DNA from: Streptomyces varsoviensis
Lineage (GTDB): Bacteria; Actinomycetota; Actinomycetes; Streptomycetales; Streptomycetaceae
DNA length: 64,000 nt
Direction of reading: 5' to 3'
Assembly (NCBI RefSeq): GCF_000718635.1
Contig: NZ_JOBF01000008.1
Location: 124,001 to 188,000, forward strand
Below the pieces are notes generated by a model. The model saw nothing but the letters and a program-made list of their open reading frames with translations. It was not told the DNA's origin and made no database searches. Position 1 is the first letter of the stretch, and each line of letters starts with the position of its first letter. Positions 21,964-30,684 of this stretch are shown here, one piece after another. A program made the position numbers and the translations under genes.

Positions 21964-23058
21964 ATGAGTCATTCTTCCAGGGGGACCTACCGTTCCCGGG
22001 GCCACCGCCGGGCCTCCAAGGCCAAGGCGTGGTTCCTGGGGATCGTGGCCGTGCTGGTGCTCGGCGGGATCGCGTGGCCGGTCCTGGACTACTTCGAGGT
22101 CTTCTCGGACCGCGGCGACCCGGTCAGCTTCGGACAGCCGCAGCCGGGCGAGGGCGGCCAGGCGGGCGGCGACAGCGGCAAGCAGAAAAAGGACTCCAAG
22201 GTCCTGTTCCCGACCGGGCCGCAGGCGGACTTCCGGGTGGAGAGCCACCTGAACGACGGAACCACCATCGGCGTCGTGAAACTGCACGGCAAGAAGTCCG
22301 GCTTCACCGGAAAGGTATGGGTCTGGGCGCCGAAGCAGTACACGGACCCGAAGTACGCGAAGAGCGGCTTTCCCGTGATGATCGCGCTGCCCGGCGGCAA
22401 CGGATACCCGACCAACTACTGGATGGGCACCGACCTCAAACTCCAGTCGACCATCGCCAAGGAGTCGCTGGAGGGCAAGAGCCTCCCCTTCATTCTCGCC
22501 ATGCCGGTCCTGAACCCGGACGCGAAGAATTACTACGACGGCAGCGACATTCCCGGCCAGCCCAAAATGGGCACCTGGCTGACCGAGGACGTCCCCGATC
22601 TGATGAAGGCGAACTTCCGCACGCTGAAATCGCGCGACGGCTGGGCCTTCATGGGCTCTTCCTCCGGCGGCTTCTCGGGGCTGAAGGCCGTGCTGAAGGA
22701 CCCGGACAAGTTCAAGGCGGTCATCGCCTCCGGGCCGGACATCGTGCCGGACTCCCCGCTGTGGGCGGGCCACGAGGCCGAAAAGGCGGCCAACAACCCG
22801 GAGAAGCTGGCCGAGAAGCTGATCGCCGCCAAGCACCCGGACGTCTATCTGGCCTTCCAGGTCGGCACCAAGGAACACACCGTGATGCCGAAGGTGAAGA
22901 AATTCATCTCCCAGTACGGCAATAAGGGGCCGGTCAAAACGCACCTTCAGGAGATCCAGGGCGGCGAGCACAACGGCAAGACCTACGTGCAGGGCATGGC
23001 CAACGGAAGCCTCCAGTGGATCAGTGAGCATATGGAAGGCCCCACACCGGCCTCCTGA
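21964..23058 (+). CDS. Membrane-anchored or secreted alpha/beta-hydrolase, esterase family
   Basis: 364-residue protein with a basic N-terminus and a single hydrophobic helix (residues 22-40, AWFLGIVAVLVLGGIAWPVL), so probably exported and anchored. The Ser/Gly/Gln-rich linker at 55-80 is followed by an esterase-D/mycolyltransferase-like hydrolase domain: PVMIALPGGNGYPTNYW, nucleophile S233 in MGSSSGGFSG, and probable catalytic His in GGEHNG near 347. Substrate unknown. The ATG at 21964 was preferred over one 39 bases upstream because CCGGAG sits nine bases before it. Confidence 0.82.
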   Translation: MSHSSRGTYRSRGHRRASKAKAWFLGIVAVLVLGGIAWPVLDYFEVFSDRGDPVSFGQPQPGEGGQAGGDSGKQKKDSKVLFPTGPQADFRVESHLNDGTTIGVVKLHGKKSGFTGKVWVWAPKQYTDPKYAKSGFPVMIALPGGNGYPTNYWMGTDLKLQSTIAKESLEGKSLPFILAMPVLNPDAKNYYDGSDIPGQPKMGTWLTEDVPDLMKANFRTLKSRDGWAFMGSSSGGFSGLKAVLKDPDKFKAVIASGPDIVPDSPLWAGHEAEKAANNPEKLAEKLIAAKHPDVYLAFQVGTKEHTVMPKVKKFISQYGNKGPVKTHLQEIQGGEHNGKTYVQGMANGSLQWISEHMEGPTPAS

Positions 23059-23208
23059 CCGGCCCCGAAATCAGTCCCGCTCCCCAAAAAAATCGGCCCC
23101 CGGCTACCCCTCCCGGAAAACCGCCCCCAATACCGCCCCCGAAAACCCGAAAACCGGCCCCCGGAGCTCCGCCCCCCTCGGCGCCCCGGGGGCCTCCCCG
23201 TCGCCCCG

Positions 23209-24099
<891 letters not shown>

Positions 24100-24279
24100 C
24101 TAGACCTGGGTCGTACACGCGAGCGGAGCGGGGTCCGGCGATCCGCGCTCGACCAGCGATCTTTTCCGTCCAACGGCGGCTGAAAACCCCGCCAACAGGT
24201 GATCTTCGACTCTTTCCCAGCCCACACGGAGCGTGCTAGGCTCGCCGCAAGTTGCAGTTTGGTTTCCCTTGCAGTACAG

Positions 24280-24311
24280 AGCCTGCGGAGCATGTGACCC
24301 CGCAGGCTTTT
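24280..24311 (+). promoter_or_regulatory. Terminator-like hairpin in the cold-shock gene leader
   Basis: AGCCTGCGG at 24280-24288 pairs with CCGCAGGCT at 24300-24308 across an 11-base loop and is followed directly by a T-run (24308-24311). This is the form of an intrinsic terminator, yet it lies 60 bases upstream of the start codon of the cold-shock gene, downstream of a possible TAGGCT -10 at about 24237. It may act as a temperature- or protein-sensitive attenuator; this is inference. Confidence 0.6.
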
Positions 24312-24372
24312 GTAGTTTTCAGACTTCTCGCAGGTTCTGGAGCAGGGCAACCCTTTGGCCCAAGGAGGGCTT

Positions 24373-24576
24373 ATGGCTACCGGAACCGTGAAGTGGTTCA
24401 ACGCTGAAAAGGGCTTCGGCTTCATCGCCCAGGACGGCGGCGGCCCGGATGTCTTCGTTCACTACTCCGCGATCAACGCCTCTGGCTTCCGTTCCCTGGA
24501 AGAGAACCAGCAGGTGAACTTCGACGTCACGCAGGGTCCGAAGGGCCCGCAGGCGGAGAACGTCACCCCCGTCTAA
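24373..24576 (+). CDS. Cold-shock protein (CspA family)
   Basis: 67-residue single-domain RNA chaperone. The RNA-binding motifs KGFGFIAQ (RNP1) and VFVHYS (RNP2) are intact, and the sequence starts [18 protein letters not shown], as is standard for actinobacterial Csp proteins. A strong AAGGAGG lies five bases before the region of the ATG. The leader is about 140 bases or more and contains a terminator-like hairpin; a strong terminator follows at 24628-24668. Several csp paralogues exist in Streptomyces, so no specific symbol is given. Confidence 0.95.
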   Translation: MATGTVKWFNAEKGFGFIAQDGGGPDVFVHYSAINASGFRSLEENQQVNFDVTQGPKGPQAENVTPV

Positions 24577-24627
24577 GTCCGTACGGACCGGATGGGTCGG
24601 CCGATCGCGGTCGACGTGCAACACCCA

Positions 24628-24668
24628 AGGAGCCCCGCTCCTCCGCTTCGGCGGGGAGCGGGGCTCCT
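24628..24668 (+). terminator. Strong terminator after the cold-shock gene
   Basis: A perfect 14-base stem, AGGAGCCCCGCTCC at 24628-24641 with its complement at 24655-24668, closes a 13-base loop. It begins about 50 bases after the stop codon. Confidence 0.9.
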
Positions 24669-24824
24669 GCCTGTTTCCCCCTCCCCTCCCCCACCGGACA
24701 CGACCACCGGTTGCCCGCCGCCCGGCGCGCCGCGAGCGGCATCGGCCCCCGCCGTCGGCAGAGTTGATCTTCCTGGTCCGCCGCCGGCCAGCGCCACCGG
24801 AGAGTCGGGAGATGGAAGAGCCGC

Positions 24825-25979
24825 ATGCACGCGCGCACCACAGCCCTCACCGCCCTCGCCGCGCTCACCCTGTCGCTCGGGCCGAGCGGCACCGGCCGCA
24901 CCGCGGAGCGGCCGGGCGACCTCGTCAGCTCCGCCCCGACCGTCTTCCGGCCGCTGCCCCACCAGCCCACCGCCACCCGGGCCTGGCACATCGAGTACCG
25001 CTCCACCACCGCCAAGGGCGCCCCCAACACGGTCTCCGGCACCGTCATCGTCCCCGCCGACGGCCGGACCCGCCCGCGCCCGCTGGTCACCTACGCCGTC
25101 GGCACGGTGGGGCTCGCCGACAGTTGCGCGCCGTCGGCCGGGTTCCCGCGCGGTACGACCGTGGAGGCCGGCCTCATCCAACTGCTCACAATGCGCGGCT
25201 GGGCCGTGGCCGTCACCGACTACGAGGGCCTGGGCACGCCCGGCGACCACACCTATACCGTCGGACCCGCCGAGGGCCGGGCCGTGCTCGACGCGGCGCG
25301 CGCCGCCCAGCGGCTGCCCGGCGCCGGGCTGTCCGCGGCCACGCCCGTCGGCATCATGGGCTATTCGCAGGGCGGCCAGGCGGCCGGCTGGGCGGCCGAA
25401 CTGCACGCGGGCTACGCGCCCGAACTGCGCGTCAAGGGCACCGCCGCCGGCGGCGTCCCCGCCGACCTCCTCGCGGTCGCCGCCCACCACCACGGCAGTA
25501 CGGGCGCGGGCGCCGTCCTGATGTCCGCGATCGGCCAGAACGCGGCCTTCCCGGAGCTGCGGCTCGACACGTACCTCAACGAACGCGGCCGCCGCTACGC
25601 GGACTTCATGAAGCGCAACTGCGTGGCGATCGACACCGCCTCGGGCCTGTTCCGGGAGATGTCCGAGGTGACCGTCCGCGACCCGCTGCGCCAACCGGAC
25701 TGGATCCGCGCCCTGCACGCCTCCGACCTGGGCACCCGCGCCCCCGACCGGCCCGTGTACCTGTACCACGGGACGGCCGACCACCTGATCCCGTACGCGA
25801 TCGGGGAGCGGCTGCGCGCGGACTGGTGCGCGCGGCGGGCCACGCTCGCGTGGCGGCCGATCCCGCTCGGCGAACACGTCATGGGCGCCATCGCCGGCTC
25901 CGTACCGGCCGCGGACTGGCTCGCCGACCGCTTCGCCGGCCGGCCGCCCCGCGACGACTGCCGCTCCGGCGGCGCCTGA
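24825..25979 (+). CDS. Secreted lipase (LIP family)
   Basis: 384-residue alpha/beta-hydrolase of the secretory lipase type. The N-terminus (MHARTTALTALAALTLSLGP) is a short signal peptide. The nucleophile is S181 in IMGYSQGGQAAG. The acid is probably the Asp in YHGTADHLIPY and the base the His in GEHVMGAIAG. The family (fungal and actinobacterial) hydrolyses triacylglycerols or other lipid esters outside the cell. GGAAGAG precedes the ATG at a good distance. Followed by a hairpin terminator. Confidence 0.87.
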   Translation: MHARTTALTALAALTLSLGPSGTGRTAERPGDLVSSAPTVFRPLPHQPTATRAWHIEYRSTTAKGAPNTVSGTVIVPADGRTRPRPLVTYAVGTVGLADSCAPSAGFPRGTTVEAGLIQLLTMRGWAVAVTDYEGLGTPGDHTYTVGPAEGRAVLDAARAAQRLPGAGLSAATPVGIMGYSQGGQAAGWAAELHAGYAPELRVKGTAAGGVPADLLAVAAHHHGSTGAGAVLMSAIGQNAAFPELRLDTYLNERGRRYADFMKRNCVAIDTASGLFREMSEVTVRDPLRQPDWIRALHASDLGTRAPDRPVYLYHGTADHLIPYAIGERLRADWCARRATLAWRPIPLGEHVMGAIAGSVPAADWLADRFAGRPPRDDCRSGGA

Positions 25980-26018
25980 CCCGGCGACGGCCGCCGGGCC
26001 GCCCCGTGCCGCAGGGGA

Positions 26019-26057
26019 GCCCCGTGCCACCTTCCCCCACAGAAGGCGGCACGGGGC
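26019..26057 (+). terminator. Hairpin terminator after the lipase gene
   Basis: GCCCCGTGCC at 26019-26028 pairs perfectly with GGCACGGGGC at 26048-26057. An earlier copy of the left arm at 26001-26010 could compete for the same partner. Confidence 0.75.
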
Positions 26058-26484
26058 CGTTCATGGGCAGCGCCGACGGCATGCCCGGCGGGGCTTCCCG
26101 GCGGGGGCGTGGCGGAGCGGCGTGGTGGAGCAACGGATCGGCGCGGTGCGGGTACGAGCGGATGCGCGTCGTGGGCCGCCGGCCGGATCGCTGTGAGCAG
26201 CTTCTCATCCCCGGCCCCGCGCCGCGGCGGCACCTCCCGTTTCCTGGGCCGCCGCGGCCGGTTCGGTCCCCCGGCCCGCTCACGCGTAGCCGCCCTCCTA
26301 CGTCCGTACGGCCCCGAGCCCGTACCGGCCGATACACCTGTGCGCGTATGCCCCATACGCACGTACGGTCCTCACGCCCGTACGCCCCCTGCGTACCCGT
26401 GCGTACACGCAGCCGTTACGCGCGTACGGCCCCGGGCGCCGGCAGCGCCGAGGGCCGTACGAGGATCGAGGATCGGAGGAGCGG
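26058..26484. other. Gene-free stretch rich in CGTACGG motifs
   Basis: 427 bases between convergent lipase and symporter genes. From about 26300 to 26470 the sequence is dominated by irregular repeats of CGTACGG, CCCGTAC and GCGTAC. No gene is supported on either strand; open frames are Arg/Pro/Gly-rich and lack starts with ribosome sites. Confidence 0.5.
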
Positions 26485-27834
26485 TCAGACCGCCGCGGGC
26501 TCCGGCTTCTTCGACCGGGGCTCGGCCGGCGCCGGGGCCTCGGCCGGGACCTCGTCGTCCAGCGGGGAGGAGCCGGCCGCGTCGTACACCGCGCGGTCCA
26601 GGATCTTCTCGTGTGCCGAGACGACGATCGGGACGACGACCTGACCGGCGACGTTGGTGGCGGTGCGCATCATGTCGAGGATCGGGTCGATGGCGAGCAG
26701 CAGGCCGACCCCTTCGAGCGGCAGGCCCAGCGTCGAGAGGGTCAGCGTGAGCATGACGGTCGCGCCGGTGAGCCCGGCCGTGGCGGCGGAGCCGATGACC
26801 GAGACGAAGGCGATCAGCAGGTAGTCGCCGATGCCGAGGTGCATGTGGAAGATCTCGGCGACGAAGATCGCGGCGATGGCCGGGTAGATCGAGGCGCAGC
26901 CGTCCATCTTGGTGGTGGAGCCGAAGGGCACGGCGAAGGACGCGTACTCCTTCGGGACGCCGAGCCGCTCGGTGACCTTCTGCGTCAGCGGCATGGTGCC
27001 GACCGAGGAGCGGGAGACGAACGCGAGCTGGATGGCGGGCCAGGCGCCCCGGAAGAACTGGATGGGGTTGACCTTGGCGACCAGGCCGAGGATGAGCGGG
27101 TAGACGCCGAAGAGGACGAGGGCGCAGCCGACGTAGATGTCGACGGTGAACGTCGCGTACTGGCCGAGCAGGTCCCAGCCGTACTGGTAGATGGCCTTGC
27201 CGATGAGGCCGACGGTGCCGAGCGGGGCGAGCCGGATGACCCACCACAGGGCCTTCTGGAGGAGTTCCAGGACGGAGCGGCTGATGGTGAGGATCGGCTC
27301 GGCCTTCTCGCCGAGCTTGAGGGCGGCGATGCCCGCGACGGCGGCCATGAAGACGATCTGCATGACCTGGAGCTGGGTGAACGGCGTGACGACGTCCTTC
27401 GGGACGATCCCGGTGAGGAAGTCCAGCCAGGACCCCGAGTGCTGGGGCTTGGCGCCGTCGGCGGCGGTCAGGCCGGTGCCGGAGCCGGGGTTGGTGAGCA
27501 GGCCGATGGCGAGGCCGATGACGACCGCGATCAGCGAGGTCACCATGAACCAGATCAGGGTCCGGGTGGCGAGGCGGGCGGCGTTGCTGACGTTCCGCAG
27601 GTTGGTGATGGACACCAGGATCGCGAAGAAGACGAGCGGGGCGACGGCCAGCTTCAGGAGCTGGACGAAGATGCCGCCGATCTTGTCCAGGGTCGTCTGG
27701 AGCCAGGCGATGTCGCCGCTCTTCGCGGCCCAGCCGAGGAGGGCGCCGAGGACCAGGCCCAGCAGGATCTGGGCCCAGAACGGCACCTTGGGTATGTGGA
27801 CGCGCGAGGACGACGTGTTCGTTGACGATGACAA
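26485..27834 (-). CDS. Dicarboxylate/amino acid:cation symporter (DAACS family), possibly a cystine importer
   Basis: Secondary transporter of 449 residues with eight membrane helices and two re-entrant loops. The serine-rich hairpin FVSRSSVGTMPLT and the cation/substrate motif FAVPFGSTTKMDGCA are visible, as is IDPILDMMRTATNVAGQ. The family includes glutamate, C4-dicarboxylate and cystine (TcyP) carriers. The start is a rare TTG at 27832-27834 with GGAG eight bases upstream. A leader peptide gene of the type found before sulfur-metabolism genes precedes it, so cystine or another sulfur compound is a reasonable guess. The C-terminal 40 residues are a Pro/Glu/Lys tail. Confidence 0.88.
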   Translation of the reverse strand: MSSSTNTSSSRVHIPKVPFWAQILLGLVLGALLGWAAKSGDIAWLQTTLDKIGGIFVQLLKLAVAPLVFFAILVSITNLRNVSNAARLATRTLIWFMVTSLIAVVIGLAIGLLTNPGSGTGLTAADGAKPQHSGSWLDFLTGIVPKDVVTPFTQLQVMQIVFMAAVAGIAALKLGEKAEPILTISRSVLELLQKALWWVIRLAPLGTVGLIGKAIYQYGWDLLGQYATFTVDIYVGCALVLFGVYPLILGLVAKVNPIQFFRGAWPAIQLAFVSRSSVGTMPLTQKVTERLGVPKEYASFAVPFGSTTKMDGCASIYPAIAAIFVAEIFHMHLGIGDYLLIAFVSVIGSAATAGLTGATVMLTLTLSTLGLPLEGVGLLLAIDPILDMMRTATNVAGQVVVPIVVSAHEKILDRAVYDAAGSSPLDDEVPAEAPAPAEPRSKKPEPAAV

Positions 27835-27950
27835 CGGAATCTCCGGGGACAGACGGATGACAGGCGAGTGTCAGAAGAGGGAGGGCGTGCGGGCGCCAGG
27901 AGGTCCGTACGGGATCTCCGGCCGCCGCGGCGTGTCGGGCGAGGGCCCGG

Positions 27951-28055
27951 TCAGCGGCGGCGACAGGCCGCGGACATGCGGCGGCAAAGATCGATGTGCA
28001 GGCGCGCCACGAGCACGAGGCTCATGGGGGATCGGCGCGCGGCTGCTGTCTTCAT
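27951..28055 (-). CDS. Putative leader peptide upstream of the symporter gene
   Basis: 34-residue peptide from the ATG at 28053-28055 (or 24 residues from the ATG at 28023-28025). The core LVARLHIDLCRRMSAAC matches the pattern R-x-H-I/V-D-L-C-R-x-x-S-A-x-C of the small 'putative leader peptides' found upstream of sulfur-assimilation and transport genes in actinobacteria. A TAATGT -10 ends seven bases before the first ATG, so the mRNA is probably leaderless. Translation of the two cysteines may sense cysteine supply and control the symporter downstream. Too short for standard gene calling. Confidence 0.75.
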   Translation of the reverse strand: MKTAAARRSPMSLVLVARLHIDLCRRMSAACRRR

Positions 28056-28062
28056 GACGATC

Positions 28063-28105
28063 ACATTAACACTCGAACTTTGAGGTGCCCAAAGAATATC
28101 TTTGG
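28063..28105 (-). promoter_or_regulatory. Promoter and palindromic operator of the leader peptide-symporter unit
   Basis: On the minus strand TTGGGC (28087-28092) and TAATGT (28063-28068) are 18 bases apart. A perfect 7+3+7 inverted repeat, CCAAAGA-ATA-TCTTTGG at 28089-28105, covers the -35. Binding there would block RNA polymerase, so this is a good repressor operator candidate. The regulator is not identified in the window. Confidence 0.7.
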
Positions 28106-28169
28106 TATCTCGCGTTACGGACGCCTCACCAAGGGACATCCGGGCCCGCCCAGGGGCGAAAACGACAGC

Positions 28170-28203
28170 GCCCCGCCGGGGAGCGGCTGCTCCCCGGCGG
28201 GGC
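28170..28203 (-). terminator. Perfect 15-base hairpin after the DUF4229 gene
   Basis: GCCCCGCCGGGGAGC at 28170-28184 pairs with its complement at 28189-28203 around the tetraloop GGCT. On the minus strand it is followed by GCTGTCGTTTT. It separates the DUF4229 gene from the leader-peptide promoter. Confidence 0.88.
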
Positions 28204-28258
28204 GGGCGGGTGCTGAGTGCCCGGTCGTGCGGTACCGAGCGTCCGGCCGGCTCGGGCG

Positions 28259-28549
28259 CTAGAGGACGTGGTCCTCCTGGGCCGCGTTGGCGGCCAGCGC
28301 CTCCTTCGCGCGGTCCACGCGGCCGACGATCTGCTCGGACATGGCGTCCCGCTGCTTGCGCAGCAGCACGAAGCTCAGCGGCGCGGAGATGATGAGCGCG
28401 ACCAGCACCATCCAGATCAGGTTGGAGCCGCGCACCGCGAGCGGAATGACGTGCACCGAGCAGAGCACCCAGACCACCGCGAAGCAGACGATGAGGAGGC
28501 CGATTCGCATACCGGTGTAGCGGAGCGAGGCGAACTTCTGGCTACTCAC
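28259..28549 (-). CDS. DUF4229-family membrane protein
   Basis: 96-residue protein with two transmembrane helices (LLIVCFAVVWVLCSVHVIP and LIWMVLVALIISAPLSFVLL) separated by a short loop, then a charged cytoplasmic tail (RKQRDAMSEQIVGRVDRAKEA) ending in an acidic EDHVL. This is the layout of DUF4229 proteins, found in actinobacteria next to mqnE; function unknown. The GTG start has AGAAGAAGG upstream. Same strand as mqnE, 140 bases downstream. Confidence 0.85.
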   Translation of the reverse strand: MSSQKFASLRYTGMRIGLLIVCFAVVWVLCSVHVIPLAVRGSNLIWMVLVALIISAPLSFVLLRKQRDAMSEQIVGRVDRAKEALAANAAQEDHVL

Positions 28550-28689
28550 GGAGAGACCTTCTTCTCAACGACATCCGAAAGGGGCATCCTCCAGTCAAGC
28601 ACGCCCCCGATTCGCTCAGGGAAGGGGGCGGCCCGGACGGGTGCCGGCCGCTGGAAAGGCGCGGCTCCGGCACGCGTCGGGGGCGCGGC

Positions 28690-29871
28690 TCAGACGCGCA
28701 TCGGCTGGGGGGACTCGCGGCGGGCCGGGTCCGGGCCGTCGTACTCGCGGATGATCTCGTAGCGCGTGTTGCGCTCGACGGGCCGGAAGCCGGCGTCCCG
28801 GATCAGGTCGAGGAGATCGTCACGGGTCAGCTTGTTCGGCGTCCCGTAGTTGTCCGCGTCGTGCGTGATCTTGTACTCGACGACCGAGCCGTCCATGTCG
28901 TCCGCGCCGTGCTGGAGCGCGAGCTGCGCCGTCTGCACGCCGTGCATCACCCAGAAGACCTTGACGTGCGGGATGTTGTCGAACAGCAGCCGGGAGACCG
29001 CGAAGGTCTTCAGCGCCTCGGCGCCGGTCGCCATGGTCGTGCGCGCCTGGAGCCGGTTGCGGACCTTGCCGTCCTTCATGTCCACGAAGTCGTGCTGGTA
29101 GCGCAGCGGGATGAAGACCTGGAAGCCGCCCGTCTCGTCCTGCAGCTCGCGCAGGCGCAGCACGTGGTCGACGCGGTGCCGGGGCTCCTCGATGTGCCCG
29201 TAGAGCATCGTCGCCGGGGTCTTGAGGCCCTTCTGGTGGGCGAGGCGGTGGATGCGCGACCAGTCCTCCCAGTGGGTGTCGTGGTCGACGATGTGCTGCC
29301 GGACCTCCCACTCGAAGATCTCCGCGCCGCCGCCGGTCAGCGACTCCAGGCCGGCCTCGATCAGCTCGTCGAGGATCTCGGAGGCGGGCAGCCCGGAGAT
29401 CTTCTCGAAGTGGTGGATCTCGGTGGCGGTGAACGCCTTGAGGGAGACGGTGTCGGGCAGCGCCTCCTTGAGGGCGCTGAGCGAGCGCGGGTAGTAGCGC
29501 CACGGCAGGGTCGGGTGCAGGCCGTTGACGATGTGCAGCTCGGTGAGGTTCTCGCCCTCCATCGCCTTGGCGAGGCGGACGGCCTCCTCGATGCGCATCG
29601 TGTACGCGTCCTTCTCCCCCGGCTTGCGCTGGAAGGAGCAGTACGCGCACGACGCCGTGCACACGTTGGTCATGTTGAGGTGGCGGTTGACGTTGAAGTG
29701 GACGACGTCGCCGTTCTTGCGGGTGCGCACCTCGTGGGCGAGGCCGCCCAGCCAGGCCAGGTCGTCGCTCTCGTAGAGCGCGATGCCGTCCTCGCGGGTC
29801 AGCCGCTCCCCGGACCGGACCTTGTCCTCCAGCTCGCGCTTGAGTCCCACATCCATGGTCGATGCAGTCAT
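28690..29871 (-). CDS. mqnE: Aminofutalosine synthase
   Basis: Radical-SAM enzyme that couples 3-enolpyruvylbenzoate and adenosine moieties to give aminofutalosine, the second committed step after MqnA. 393 residues. The cluster motif CTASCAYC (C71, C75, C78) is in FNVNRHLNMTNVCTASC, and HIVNGLHPTLPWRYY and LTGGGAEIFEWEVR identify the family and distinguish it from MqnC. The ATG at 29871 begins MTASTMDVGLKRELEDKV. Confidence 0.95.
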   Translation of the reverse strand: MTASTMDVGLKRELEDKVRSGERLTREDGIALYESDDLAWLGGLAHEVRTRKNGDVVHFNVNRHLNMTNVCTASCAYCSFQRKPGEKDAYTMRIEEAVRLAKAMEGENLTELHIVNGLHPTLPWRYYPRSLSALKEALPDTVSLKAFTATEIHHFEKISGLPASEILDELIEAGLESLTGGGAEIFEWEVRQHIVDHDTHWEDWSRIHRLAHQKGLKTPATMLYGHIEEPRHRVDHVLRLRELQDETGGFQVFIPLRYQHDFVDMKDGKVRNRLQARTTMATGAEALKTFAVSRLLFDNIPHVKVFWVMHGVQTAQLALQHGADDMDGSVVEYKITHDADNYGTPNKLTRDDLLDLIRDAGFRPVERNTRYEIIREYDGPDPARRESPQPMRV

Positions 29872-29960
29872 CCGGTCGCCTCCACTACGTGTGTTCCTGT
29901 GTCCGCTTCGCCTTCGGGCCTCTGTCCGTTATCGCCGTACGGGCCGCGTCGAGCCTACGC

Positions 29961-30416
29961 CTAGGCCTCCTCGGGCAGCTCCCCGACCCGGTTCTCCCAC
30001 TTCGTGGAGAGCACGATCGTGGTGCGCGTCCGCGAGACGCCCCGGGTGCCGGAGAGTCTGCGGATGGTGCGCTCCAGGCCGTCCACGTCGCCGACCCGCG
30101 CCTTGAGCATGTACGAGTCGTCGCCCGCGATGAACCAGCAGTCCTCGATCTCCGGCAGGTCGCGCAGCCGCCGCGCCACGTCCTCGTGGTCGGCGGCGTC
30201 GGAGAGCGAGATGCCGATGAGGGCGGTCACGCCGAGGCCGAGCGAGGCGGAGTCGACCGTCGCGCGGTATCCGGTGATCACGCCGGCCGCCTCCAGGCGG
30301 TTGATCCGGTCGGTGACGCTCGGCCCCGAGAGGCCCACCAGCCGGCCCAGCTCCGCGTACGAGGCCCGTCCGTTCTCCCGCAGAGCCTGGATGAGCTGCC
30401 TATCCACCGCGTCCAT
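29961..30416 (-). CDS. Lrp/AsnC-family transcriptional regulator
   Basis: 151 residues from the ATG at 30414-30416 (MDAVDRQLIQALRENGRASY). An upstream ATG at 30434 would add six residues, but its downstream sequence GGAAGG serves better as the ribosome site for the second ATG. The N-terminal winged helix-turn-helix (YAELGRLVGLSGPSVTDRINRLEAAGVI) is followed by an RAM ligand-binding domain ending in TTIVLSTKWENRV. The effector is probably an amino acid. It is 90 bases upstream of mqnE on the same strand, and divergent from a small gene. Confidence 0.93.
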   Translation of the reverse strand: MDAVDRQLIQALRENGRASYAELGRLVGLSGPSVTDRINRLEAAGVITGYRATVDSASLGLGVTALIGISLSDAADHEDVARRLRDLPEIEDCWFIAGDDSYMLKARVGDVDGLERTIRRLSGTRGVSRTRTTIVLSTKWENRVGELPEEA

Positions 30417-30535
30417 GCGCCTGACACCTTCCATTAATCAGCGAACTCGCAGTTTTGCATGTAGAATCTAAGGCGTACAGGGCAGATGCCCTGCAAAACC
30501 GTCACACGATCACAGAAGATCTAGGAGTGTGTCCC

Positions 30536-30676
30536 GTGTACACGATCGAGATGGCCTACGCCCGGATGCGTGAGCTTCAGGACGAGGCCAAGCGTTCGCG
30601 TGTTCACCAGCCCACCGCTCCCGCCGCCCGCCGCGCCGGAACGATGTTCCGCACCGCGCGCGCCAAGAAGCGCTGA
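30536..30676 (+). CDS. Small conserved hypothetical protein
   Basis: 46-residue basic protein from the GTG at 30536, with AGGAG eight bases upstream. The sequence VYTIEMAYARMRELQDEAKR is amphipathic helix, followed by a basic Arg/Ala tail ending RTARAKKR. The upstream region has a good TAGAAT -10 at about 30470. No function can be assigned. It overlaps nothing and ends nine bases before the convergent ubiX gene. Confidence 0.7.
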   Translation: MYTIEMAYARMRELQDEAKRSRVHQPTAPAARRAGTMFRTARAKKR

Positions 30677-30684
30677 GCCTGCTA

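Noticed and set aside
25980-26484. Small genes in the CGTACGG-rich stretch after the lipase
   Set aside because: Open frames exist on both strands but result from the repeated motif; there is no start with a ribosome site and no conserved-looking protein.
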